A stretch of DNA of 64,000 bases from UBA1494_A sp963973975. GTDB taxonomy: Bacteria; Bacteroidota; Bacteroidia; Flavobacteriales_E; Vicingaceae. This document shows, piece after piece, positions 1-7,433 of the stretch. Each line of letters begins with the position of its first letter. Within the stretch, counting starts at the first letter, position 1. The notes beneath the pieces were generated by a model. That model made no database searches. It was given only the letters and a program-made list of their open reading frames with translations, and had not been told where the DNA came from. The position numbers and the translations under genes were made by a program. The DNA lies in contig CAXBCF010000002.1 in NCBI GenBank assembly GCA_963973975.1, forward strand, positions 1 to 64,000. Direction: 5' to 3'.

Positions 1-1
1 C

Positions 2-334
2 TTCAATGAGTTTGGCTGTTCCGATACTTCCTCATCTGAAATTTATATTTTTGAGGAGTTTGAATTTATCATTCCAAACATATTTACACCCAACGGCGAC
101 GGTATCAATGATGATTTTAGGGTGCGTGCTTGTGGAGTGTATGAATATGAAATCGCAATTTATAACCGATTTGGAAGTCAGCTTTTTGAAAGTAAATCCA
201 TGAATATCAATTGGGATGGAAGAGTTGATGGGTATAAAGCAAGTTCAGGAGTTTATTTCTATGTGATTAGAGTTATGGACTTTAGAAGTGAATATCACGA
301 GTTCACAGGAACCGTTACTTTGTTAGCTGATTAA
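2..334 (+). CDS. C-terminal end of a T9SS cargo protein with type-B sorting domain (partial)
   Basis: The reading frame is open from the left edge of the window and ends at a TAA at 332-334, so only the last 110 residues are visible. They contain the hallmark IPNIFTPNGDGIND motif followed by YNRFGSQLFES, NINWDGRVDG and SSGVYFYVIRV. This is the gliding-motility-associated C-terminal domain (CHU_C, TIGR04131), which sends large adhesins and other surface proteins through the type IX secretion system by the type-B route. The function of the missing N-terminal part cannot be judged. Such proteins are typically very long and rich in Ig-like or PKD repeats (family knowledge). An in-frame GTG at 122 is internal to this domain and is not the start. 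Confidence 0.93.
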   Translation, partial: FNEFGCSDTSSSEIYIFEEFEFIIPNIFTPNGDGINDDFRVRACGVYEYEIAIYNRFGSQLFESKSMNINWDGRVDGYKASSGVYFYVIRVMDFRSEYHEFTGTVTLLAD

Positions 335-367
335 ATTTCGATAAACAAAAATTGACAAGGACTTTTG

Positions 368-375
368 TAGATTTG
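368..375 (+). promoter_or_regulatory. Perfect -7 box (TAGATTTG) 4 nt before the ATG at 380
   Basis: This matches the Bacteroidota TAnnTTTG consensus exactly. Only four bases (tatt) separate it from the ATG, so transcription should begin at or next to the start codon. No clear -33 TTTG and no Shine-Dalgarno sequence are seen. Confidence 0.55.
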
Positions 376-379
376 TATT

Positions 380-1519
380 ATGAATCAAATCGCACCAAGA
401 GTAATACGACAGCTTTTTATCTTATTGCTCATATTACTTCTGGGTGTTTTAATTTTTCTCAAGTTAGTTCCATATTTATCAGGAGTTTTAGGGGCGGTTA
501 CTTTGTACGTTCTACTAAAAAAGTTAATGACCAAAATGACTCAAAGGAACTGGAATGAAACACTTTCTGTTACGCTTTTGCTCGTTGGTTCCTTTATTTT
601 GATTCTCTTGCCTTTATTTGGAACAGTTTATATGCTCTCTTCCAAGATTAGTAAAGTAATTAAAAATTCTGAACGTTTTCTCGAAGCAATTAAAAATCAA
701 GTTCAATTTTTTGAATCGAAATTTAACTATGATTTTTCTACAAAAATTGATACAGATGCAATTACTAGTTGGCTTTCTAGTAATTTACAAAATCTAGCAT
801 CCAGCACATTCGATGTATTTATTGCAATTAGTATCATGTATTTTTTGCTTTATTTTATGCTTACAAACCAGAACAAGCTAAAACTGTCTATGGAAAGTTA
901 TTTGCCTATTAGCAGAGCTAATTTGGGAGTAATTATCAAAGAAGCAAAACAAAAAGTAAAAGCCAATGCAATTGGAATTCCATTAGTAGCATTGGTTCAA
1001 GGAATTATTGCTTTTATTGGTTATTTGATATTCGGTGTTTCCGATCCATTGTTTTGGTTTGTGGTCACTGCGGTTGGTTCTGTTATTCCCTTTATTGGTA
1101 CTGCAATAGGAATTATTCCCGTCACAGTTATTTTGCTTTCCCAAGGGTTGGAGTTACAGGCGCTTGGTATGTTAATCTACGGAGTTGTTGTTGTTGGTGC
1201 AAGCGATAATATTATTCGTCTTTTGATCTTAAAAAGAATGGCTGATGAACACCCTTTAATTACTTTGTTTGGTGTTATCATTGGTATTCCGTTATTTGGC
1301 TTTATTGGTTTAATCTTCGGGCCTTTAATGATTTCTCTCTTTTTATTATTGGTCAAACTTTACAAAAAAGAGTATGTTGACAATGCCAAATTAGATGAAG
1401 AACCTTCACGAGTAGTTGTCATTAATCAAAATGCGCTAAGTCAAGAACAATCATCAGAAGACGTTGATTCTGCAGAGAAGAAAAGTTCTGAAGATTCCGA
1501 AATGGAAGAGAAGAATTAA
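380..1519 (+). CDS. AI-2E family transporter (permease)
   Basis: A 379-residue polytopic inner-membrane protein of the AI-2E transporter/PerM family (PF01594). It has paired hydrophobic segments near residues 10-45 and 60-85, a soluble stretch around 90-140, and a C-terminal set of membrane segments. The family signature is visible: HPLITLFGVIIG followed by FGFIGLIFGPL. Members export small molecules or ions. AI-2 export is known only for a few, so the substrate is not predicted here. A hydrophilic, Glu/Ser-rich tail of about 40 residues follows the last membrane segment. The stop codon overlaps by 4 bases the end of the convergent lipoprotein gene at 1516. Confidence 0.9.
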   Translation: MNQIAPRVIRQLFILLLILLLGVLIFLKLVPYLSGVLGAVTLYVLLKKLMTKMTQRNWNETLSVTLLLVGSFILILLPLFGTVYMLSSKISKVIKNSERFLEAIKNQVQFFESKFNYDFSTKIDTDAITSWLSSNLQNLASSTFDVFIAISIMYFLLYFMLTNQNKLKLSMESYLPISRANLGVIIKEAKQKVKANAIGIPLVALVQGIIAFIGYLIFGVSDPLFWFVVTAVGSVIPFIGTAIGIIPVTVILLSQGLELQALGMLIYGVVVVGASDNIIRLLILKRMADEHPLITLFGVIIGIPLFGFIGLIFGPLMISLFLLLVKLYKKEYVDNAKLDEEPSRVVVINQNALSQEQSSEDVDSAEKKSSEDSEMEEKN

Positions 1520-1995
1520 TAAAACTTCAAAGGCACTAATCCTTGATGACTTACATGAATTTTTTTCTTGAATAAAAATGCTTTTCCAACTATAAAGCCA
1601 TCCACTTTAAATTGAATCCGCTCAGGAGAATTCATTGTTAATGCTAATAATTTTGGAATAGAAGCAAGTCCTTCCTTAGTGTGATCACTTTTTAAAACAA
1701 GTGCATGAACCATTCTTGAGTTCTTCTTAATTTTTAGTTTATTGTCTATATATGCTTTCCCAATTCTGTCGCCTTTCATAAAAACATCAAATTCAGACTT
1801 TACAACTTTAATATCGAAATCATTCGGATTGAAAATCTCAACTTCCGTATTGACGATTATTTCTTTGTCTGAAAAATCAACTAGTTTAATGCTTTTTATG
1901 TCCAAAATTTCTACTTCTTCGTAAGAAAAGCAAGCGCTTAAAAAAATACTGAGCAGAAATGTTGTGAAGTAGAAGCGAATATTTTTTACAATCAT
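1516..1995 (-). CDS. LEA14-like (LEA type 2) lipoprotein
   Basis: A 159-residue protein with a lipoprotein signal peptide ending in LSAC, so Cys22 is the likely lipidated residue. The rest looks like one LEA14/WHy-type beta-sandwich (LEA type 2, PF03168): IKLVDFSDKEIIVNTEVEIFNPN is the usual first half, with the conserved NPN after a strand, followed by a strand-rich region ending in FKVDGFIVGKAF. The family is linked to desiccation and stress tolerance in plants, but bacterial lipoprotein members are uncharacterised. It is probably anchored in the outer membrane facing the periplasm. It is convergent with the AI-2E transporter gene, with a 4-base overlap of coding ends. Confidence 0.75.
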   Translation of the reverse strand: MIVKNIRFYFTTFLLSIFLSACFSYEEVEILDIKSIKLVDFSDKEIIVNTEVEIFNPNDFDIKVVKSEFDVFMKGDRIGKAYIDNKLKIKKNSRMVHALVLKSDHTKEGLASIPKLLALTMNSPERIQFKVDGFIVGKAFLFKKKIHVSHQGLVPLKFY

Positions 1996-2062
1996 TAGAA
2001 TATTATTGGATAAATACAGCTTCTGTTACGAGTGCTTTTAATTTCAGTTGAGGTAATAATTG

Positions 2063-3436
2063 TTAATTTGAACCAAGTTTTGAATAAGCCTCATAAAAAT
2101 AGACAATGCTGGTAATTCCCTTTAAGAAATTCTCAATTCCATAATGTTCATTTGGGGAGTGAATTGCATCCGTATCTAAGCCAAATCCTAACAACATAGA
2201 TTTCAATCCCAAAACCTCTTCAAACAAGGCTACAATCGGAATACTTCCTCCAGCTCTTACAGGAATTGGCATTTTACCAAAAGCCTTTTCGATTGCTTCT
2301 TCAGCAGCCGCATATTCAGGAGTGTCAATTGAAACAACATAGGGTTTGCCTCCGTGATGGGGAGTAACTTTTACTTTTACACTATCTGGTGCAATGGATT
2401 CAAAATGTTTTTGAAACATTTGAGAAATCTCTTTATCATTCTGATTTGGAACAAGTCGCATAGATATTTTTGCATTGGCTTTTGAAGGCAATACTGTTTT
2501 GGCTCCTTCTCCGATATAGCCGCCCCAAATTCCATTTACATCCAAGGTTGGGCGAATTCCTGTGCGCTCTATGGTACTGTAGCCTTTCTCTCCGGAAACG
2601 TCCTTAATTCCCAATTTGTTTTTATATACCTCGATGTCAAAAGGGGTTTTTGCCATTAATTTGCGTTCCTCTTCACTCGCCTCAGTCACTTTGTCGTAAA
2701 ATCCGGGAATTGTAATTCGATTATTTTCATCTTTTAGAGAAGCAATCATTTCGCACAATACATTTATTGGATTGCCAACTGCACCGCCATAAACCCCTGA
2801 ATGCAAATCTCTGTTTGGTCCCGTTACCTCAACTTCTAAATAAGCTAAGCCTTTCAATCCGGTTGTGATGGATGGATTTTCTAAAGAAAGCATCGAAGTA
2901 TCTGAAATTAAGATGGTATCAGCTTTTAGCTTCTCTTTATTTGCTTCAATAAATGCTTCTAAATTTACCGATCCTACTTCTTCTTCGCCTTCAATAATGA
3001 ACTTAACATTACAAGGTAATTGATCGGTTTTCATCATAAACTCAAAGGCTTTCACATGCATGTACATTTGGCCTTTGTCGTCTGCTGCACCTCTCGCATA
3101 GATTTTTCCATCTTTAATTACAGGCTCAAAAGGTGGGCTGTCCCATAACTCAATTGGGTCTGCAGGCTGAACATCATAATGTCCATAAACTAAAATGGTG
3201 GGTTTGCTTGCATCGATGATTTTTTCTCCATAAACTACAGGAAATCCAATTGTTTCACAAAGTTCAGTCTTGTCTGCACCTGCAGCTTCTAAACTTTTTC
3301 TCACCGCTTCAGCAGCAGCTAACACATCCTTTTTATAGGCTGAATCTGCACTAACAGAAGGAATTTTAAGCAGTGTTATTAATTCATCAATAAATCTCGA
3401 TTTATTTTTTTCTATGTAGTTGTTGAGGTCTTTCAT
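2063..3436 (-). CDS. M20 family dipeptidase (DUG1/carnosinase-like)
   Basis: A 457-residue cytosolic metallopeptidase of the M20 family. The di-zinc site is recognisable: GHYDVQP (His86, Asp88), RGAADDKGQ (Asp119), EGEEEVGS (Glu151 as general base, Glu152 as metal ligand) and a late HSPNEH near the C-terminus. Length and order match the M20A/C dipeptidases that cleave dipeptides or tripeptides, with a dimerisation lid between two catalytic halves (EVTGPNRDLHSGVYGG). It lies only 8 bases downstream of gpmI on the same strand, so the two are probably co-transcribed. The exact peptide substrate is unknown. Confidence 0.92.
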   Translation of the reverse strand: MKDLNNYIEKNKSRFIDELITLLKIPSVSADSAYKKDVLAAAEAVRKSLEAAGADKTELCETIGFPVVYGEKIIDASKPTILVYGHYDVQPADPIELWDSPPFEPVIKDGKIYARGAADDKGQMYMHVKAFEFMMKTDQLPCNVKFIIEGEEEVGSVNLEAFIEANKEKLKADTILISDTSMLSLENPSITTGLKGLAYLEVEVTGPNRDLHSGVYGGAVGNPINVLCEMIASLKDENNRITIPGFYDKVTEASEEERKLMAKTPFDIEVYKNKLGIKDVSGEKGYSTIERTGIRPTLDVNGIWGGYIGEGAKTVLPSKANAKISMRLVPNQNDKEISQMFQKHFESIAPDSVKVKVTPHHGGKPYVVSIDTPEYAAAEEAIEKAFGKMPIPVRAGGSIPIVALFEEVLGLKSMLLGFGLDTDAIHSPNEHYGIENFLKGITSIVYFYEAYSKLGSN

Positions 3437-3444
3437 GCTTTATT

Positions 3445-4968
3445 TTAATTTACGAGTACGTTTCCAGTCATTTCTTTGGGGATTTTCAAGTGCATCAAAG
3501 TTAAGATGCTAGGAGCAATGTCTGCTAGTTTTCCCGAATGAATTGACTTAAATTCTTCATCAATTAGTATTACGGGTACTGGATTAGTTGTGTGTGCAGT
3601 GTTTGGACTGCCATCTTCGTTTACAATGAATTCTGCATTTCCATGATCGGCTATGATTACAAATGAATAGCCTTTTTCTTTACCCAACTCTAGAATTTCT
3701 CCTAGGCTTTGATCCACTTTTTCTACAGCTTTGATAATCGCTTCTTTAACTCCGGTATGCCCAACCATATCGGGGTTTGCAAAATTCAAACAAATAAAGT
3801 CAGCACTGACGTTTTCAATTTCCTGAAGAATTTTTCTTGTTACTTCTTCGGCACTCATTTCAGGTTGCAAATCATAAGTCGCTACTTTTGGTGATGGTAC
3901 CATGATTCGTTTTTCTCCATTAAAAACAGTTTCTCTACCACCGGAAAAGAAAAAAGTAACATGAGGATATTTTTCTGTTTCCGCAATTCGAATCTGCTTG
4001 AGATTGTTGTCGCTGATTACTTCACCAAGTGTGTTTTTTAAATTGTCTTTTTCAAAAATCACGTTGACGTTTTTATAAGTTTCATCGTAATTCGTCATGG
4101 TTAACAAGTGGAGTGGGAGCCTTTTCATTCCAAAATCGTCAAAATTTTCTTGGCTTAAAGCGCGAACTAACTGTCGACATCGATCTGTTCTAAAATTGAA
4201 AAAGATAACAACATCGTCTGCTTCAATATTTGCAAGTGGCTTGTTATTTTCATCAATGGCAACGATTGGCTCAATAAATTCATCGGTGATGTTGTTTTGA
4301 TAAGATGCTTCAATCGCTTCAATCAAATCGCTTGATTCTTTACCTTCTCCTTTCAGAAGTAGATTGTAAGCTTTCTGTATTCGCTCCCATCTTAAATCAC
4401 GGTCCATCGCATAATATCGACCAATTAAAGAAGCTATTTTAGTTGGAGTGGAAGCAATTTGTTTTTGAAGCCGTTCGATGTGTGCTTTGCCTGTCTTTGG
4501 ATTGGAGTCCCTGCCATCAGTAAATGCATGAATAAAACTTTCTTTCACGCCATGCTTTGCGGCAATTTTGCAAAGTGCTACTAAATGATCTGTGTGTGAA
4601 TGGATTCCACCATTGGAAACCAATCCTAAAAAGTGGATTTTTTTATTTTCTTTTTTTGCATAATTGAAAGCCTTAATAAGATTGGGGTTCTCATCAATGC
4701 TTTTCTCTTCAATCGCTTTATTTATTTTCACTAATTCTTGATAAATCACTCTGCCAGCTCCAATGTTTAAATGCCCCACTTCAGAGTTGCCCATTTGCCC
4801 ATCTGGTAGTCCGACAAGCTCTCCATCTGTTCTTAAGGTAGCGTTGGGATACTGTTTTATTAAATTGTCAAAAACAGGAGTGTTGGCTTGGTTGATTGCA
4901 TCGCTTGCATCTTTTTTTCCATATCCCCAGCCATCAAGAATGAGTAGAATGACTTTTTTAGTTTTCAT
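3445..4968 (-). CDS. gpmI: 2,3-bisphosphoglycerate-independent phosphoglycerate mutase
   Basis: This 507-residue enzyme interconverts 3- and 2-phosphoglycerate in glycolysis and gluconeogenesis. The alkaline-phosphatase-fold signatures are complete: LDGWGYG with metal ligand Asp12, GQMGNSEVGH with the phosphorylated Ser62, SNGGIHSHTDHL, TDGRDSNP, ADHGNAE, and a final TAHTTNPVP. The start is set at the ATG at 4968. The frame is open up to 5016, but MKTKKVILLILDGW is the normal N-terminus, a good Shine-Dalgarno (AGGAG, complement of 4979-4983) sits just upstream, and the longer form would run into the GNAT gene ending at 4988. It is probably part of the leftward operon from 6813 to 2063. Confidence 0.96.
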   Translation of the reverse strand: MKTKKVILLILDGWGYGKKDASDAINQANTPVFDNLIKQYPNATLRTDGELVGLPDGQMGNSEVGHLNIGAGRVIYQELVKINKAIEEKSIDENPNLIKAFNYAKKENKKIHFLGLVSNGGIHSHTDHLVALCKIAAKHGVKESFIHAFTDGRDSNPKTGKAHIERLQKQIASTPTKIASLIGRYYAMDRDLRWERIQKAYNLLLKGEGKESSDLIEAIEASYQNNITDEFIEPIVAIDENNKPLANIEADDVVIFFNFRTDRCRQLVRALSQENFDDFGMKRLPLHLLTMTNYDETYKNVNVIFEKDNLKNTLGEVISDNNLKQIRIAETEKYPHVTFFFSGGRETVFNGEKRIMVPSPKVATYDLQPEMSAEEVTRKILQEIENVSADFICLNFANPDMVGHTGVKEAIIKAVEKVDQSLGEILELGKEKGYSFVIIADHGNAEFIVNEDGSPNTAHTTNPVPVILIDEEFKSIHSGKLADIAPSILTLMHLKIPKEMTGNVLVN

Positions 4969-4978
4969 AATTTTCGTT

Positions 4979-4983
4979 CTCCT
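4979..4983 (-). promoter_or_regulatory. Shine-Dalgarno site deciding the gpmI start
   Basis: On the minus strand this reads AGGAG, 10 bases before the ATG at 4968. It is notable because strong Shine-Dalgarno sequences are rare in this window, and it supports the shorter GpmI start. Confidence 0.6.
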
Positions 4984-4987
4984 AAAT

Positions 4988-5467
4988 TTATAAGGTTTTG
5001 AGCATCCAAATTCCACAATTATGGTGACCTGAATCGCCTAATGGATGATCAATGTATTCAAAATTAAAATTCTCATAGAGGCTAAGTGCATCTTTGAAAC
5101 TCTCTTGACTTTCAATGTAAAGATGAGTGTATTTTAGATCTTTCGCAGCATCTATGGCTGTTTGAAAAAGTTGTTTTCCAATTCCTTTGCCTCTTGCTTC
5201 TGGTTTGAGGTAAAACTTGACAAGTTCTGCATAGTTTTCAGGTAAACCTGGAGTTGGAAATATACCACAAGATCCCAAAACTTTATTATTTTCTTCGGCA
5301 ACAAAGCAGACAGACTTCATAGTTTGAAAAAGCTCAAATAGCGAATCGGTAGTTGAATCTGAAAATACCGTTCCTTCTCTTGGCGCATCGAATTCCACAA
5401 AAACTGATTTGATGATTTTCGATAAAGCTTGATTGTCTTCTTTTCTGATTTTTCGAATGATAGCCAA
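4988..5467 (-). CDS. GNAT family N-acetyltransferase
   Basis: A 159-residue single-domain GNAT acetyltransferase. The acetyl-CoA-binding motif A is visible as KFYLKPEARGKGIGKQLFQTAI (R/Q-x-x-G-x-G/A type, around residues 86-107), preceded by a strand VLGSCGIFPTPG and followed by the motif-B segment LYIESQESFKDALSLYENFNF. The substrate is unknown. The frame has no ATG near its N-terminus. A TTG at 5467 gives the natural start and lies 2 bases after the stop of the upstream serine-hydrolase gene, suggesting translational coupling. Confidence 0.85.
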   Translation of the reverse strand: MAIIRKIRKEDNQALSKIIKSVFVEFDAPREGTVFSDSTTDSLFELFQTMKSVCFVAEENNKVLGSCGIFPTPGLPENYAELVKFYLKPEARGKGIGKQLFQTAIDAAKDLKYTHLYIESQESFKDALSLYENFNFEYIDHPLGDSGHHNCGIWMLKTL

Positions 5468-5469
5468 AT

Positions 5470-6813
5470 CTAATTTACAGTAAATCGTTTGGTGCTAACG
5501 ATATCATTTACAAATAGAATTTTTGCAAAATAAGAGCCTTTGCTAAAATTACTTAGGGCAATATTTAATTCATTGCTATTGATTTCAGCAGCGTAATGTA
5601 TCTTTCCATTACTATCGGAAACCATGATTCTTTTAATTGGAACTTTAGAGGTAAGCTTTAAAAAATCACTTGGAGAAGTGCCTTTTTTGCTGGCATTAGC
5701 TTCTTTGCTTTTGCATTTTAAATATTTAATTTTTTCCCAAACTTCATCGTTGTAGTCCAAGTCTATTTGATTTTTTTTAGCTTTTGATGCTTCACCTAGA
5801 CGAATCCAAACCATTTTTTGAGAAGGAACAACATTTATAAGCTGATCATCTACTCCAATTGAGGTAAATAAATCTTTAGGTGCGACTTTACTAATTGAAC
5901 TTTTTTCAATTGTCGAATTCTTGGGATTTACAAAACTGTTTTGTCCATTGATCCAAGTCAGGTAGCCATATGATGGATTAAGTGATTGTGACGGGGAAGT
6001 CATTTGTTTAAAAAAGTCTGAATTCCCAAGAATTGCAAGACTATCCCAAACTCCTTCATTCAGTAATAATAAGCCAAAACGCGCCATTGATCTGGCATTG
6101 CTAACAAAATAGCCATTGTTATTTTTTTTGTCAAAGGAGCCAGAAATCCCAACAGTAGCTCTAAGTTTTTCGAATAAATATTTGTTCACCGTTTGATTGC
6201 TAGCTTTTTCAATTACTTTCAGAATAATCGGAAAATTCGCTTCGTTATATTCCCATACGGTTCCAGGTTGTTTGGTTAATTTTAAACATTCTGGGGTGAT
6301 GCAACTTAAGAAAGGAGAGTTTCTTTGCAAGCCACTAGTCATTGAAATATGGTGCTTTAATTTCACTTCCTTTTCAAATTCGGCTAATCCTGATGACCAA
6401 TTATTACCTAAATATTTTATGCTAAGGTCTTCAGTCGAAAGTAAATTTTCAGATGCTGCAATCCCGACTAGAAATGCTGCTAAAGTTTCAGAAGAAGTTC
6501 CCCAAGAAGTACTGCTCTCTTTGGTAAATGTATTAAAGTATTTTTCAATTACAATCTTTCCATCAATCAGTAAAATGAAAGCTTTTGTATTCGTTTGATC
6601 TAAGTAATCAAAGAGCTCATGAATTCTATCTTGGCAAAAATTATGTGATGATGGAGGAGATTTTGCCCAAGAACTGCCATCTTGTGGGGGAAAATATGAG
6701 ATTTGTGAGGTAGCGCTTAAGGCGCTTAAGATAAAAATTAGTAGAAAATGTAATTTTATAAATTTGAATTTCAAGGCCTTATTTTTAAAGATTGGCTTTA
6801 ATATAATTGCCAT
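5470..6813 (-). CDS. Secreted serine-hydrolase (class C beta-lactamase fold) homologue with degenerate active site and T9SS tail
   Basis: A 447-residue protein with an N-terminal hydrophobic signal (about residues 19-36, after a long basic stretch), a beta-lactamase/transpeptidase-like domain (PF00144 type) over roughly residues 60-365, and a C-terminal segment resembling a T9SS type-A sorting domain (IKRIMVSDSNG ... GSYFAKILFVND ... KRFTVN). The fold is recognisable from HHISMTSGL, the VWEYNEANFP region and the late VDDQLINVVPSQKMVWIRLGE. Where relatives have the nucleophile motif SxxK (as in ASAGKTLTAF), this protein reads GTSSETLAAF, and the YxN position reads YNE. Both catalytic lysine and Asn therefore seem lost. 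It is likely a surface or secreted binding protein or a pseudo-enzyme. Confidence 0.8.
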   Translation of the reverse strand: MAIILKPIFKNKALKFKFIKLHFLLIFILSALSATSQISYFPPQDGSSWAKSPPSSHNFCQDRIHELFDYLDQTNTKAFILLIDGKIVIEKYFNTFTKESSTSWGTSSETLAAFLVGIAASENLLSTEDLSIKYLGNNWSSGLAEFEKEVKLKHHISMTSGLQRNSPFLSCITPECLKLTKQPGTVWEYNEANFPIILKVIEKASNQTVNKYLFEKLRATVGISGSFDKKNNNGYFVSNARSMARFGLLLLNEGVWDSLAILGNSDFFKQMTSPSQSLNPSYGYLTWINGQNSFVNPKNSTIEKSSISKVAPKDLFTSIGVDDQLINVVPSQKMVWIRLGEASKAKKNQIDLDYNDEVWEKIKYLKCKSKEANASKKGTSPSDFLKLTSKVPIKRIMVSDSNGKIHYAAEINSNELNIALSNFSKGSYFAKILFVNDIVSTKRFTVN

Positions 6814-6854
6814 AAAGTTAGTTAATTATCTATTGTTTTAATTTTTTAAGTAGA

Positions 6855-6880
6855 AAAAAGCAATAGTTTATTTGCTTTTT
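6855..6880 (-). terminator. Possible AT-rich intrinsic terminator
   Basis: A perfect 9-bp inverted repeat (arms 6855-6863 and 6872-6880, loop of 8) contains a GC pair and a T-run on the minus strand. It sits directly after the gene that ends at 6879 and overlaps its stop codon. The weak A-T stem keeps confidence modest. Because the repeat is symmetrical it could act on either strand. Confidence 0.4.
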
Positions 6881-7403
6881 ATTCAAAACTTGCTCGATCA
6901 TTAGTCTGAGCTTCTTCCCAAAGTTTTAGGTAGGCTTTTTTCATTTTTTTGGTGTACTTTATATCTCGCTCAAATTCTTTTTTCTTGGGGTCATAAGTAA
7001 CGATTCCAACTGGAAAATCAAGGAAGGAAGTATTCACACCTTCCAATTCTTTTTCACTAAAAATATCGATATCAAAGTCGTAGTTAGGGACTGATTTTAA
7101 GTCATTAGGGACAGAAGTATCAAAAATAAAACGTTTTGGATAAAATTTCTCTGCGGTTATCTCTATAGTCATTGTCTCGTTTAATGGCAAATTTGTCTTA
7201 AATCGGTTGGATGATTTTACATAAACTGTTTTCCACAATTTGTTTTTATTGTAGATATTAATCACTACATTTTTAACACGGTCTTTGTTGTTAAAAACCA
7301 AACCTGTTAACACAATGCTGTCTTTTTCAGAAGCACCAGATTTATTCGTAAATAGTAAGTTAAAGAAAAGAAATACAGAAAAAAAGAGGGTGTAGTATTT
7401 CAT
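6879..7403 (-). CDS. Secreted hypothetical protein with a carboxypeptidase-regulatory-like domain
   Basis: A 174-residue protein with a clear Sec signal peptide (hydrophobic residues 5-20). The following region, SIVLTGLVFNNKDRVKNVVINIYNKNKLWKTVYV then NRFKTNLPLNETMTIEITAEKFYPKRFIFDT, has the strand pattern and G-x-V start of the carboxypeptidase regulatory-like (CarboxypepD_reg) beta-sandwich found in many Bacteroidota secreted proteins. The last 50 residues are charged and rich in Lys. No catalytic motif is seen. It lies 30 bases downstream of the DUF2723 gene and is probably co-transcribed with it. Function unknown. Confidence 0.6.
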   Translation of the reverse strand: MKYYTLFFSVFLFFNLLFTNKSGASEKDSIVLTGLVFNNKDRVKNVVINIYNKNKLWKTVYVKSSNRFKTNLPLNETMTIEITAEKFYPKRFIFDTSVPNDLKSVPNYDFDIDIFSEKELEGVNTSFLDFPVGIVTYDPKKKEFERDIKYTKKMKKAYLKLWEEAQTNDRASFE

Positions 7404-7433
7404 TTTTTGGTTTATTTAATTTACAGCATAAAG

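Noticed and set aside
4969..5016. A 16-residue N-terminal extension of GpmI
   Set aside because: It overlaps the GNAT coding end, lacks family similarity and lies upstream of a good Shine-Dalgarno site for the ATG at 4968.
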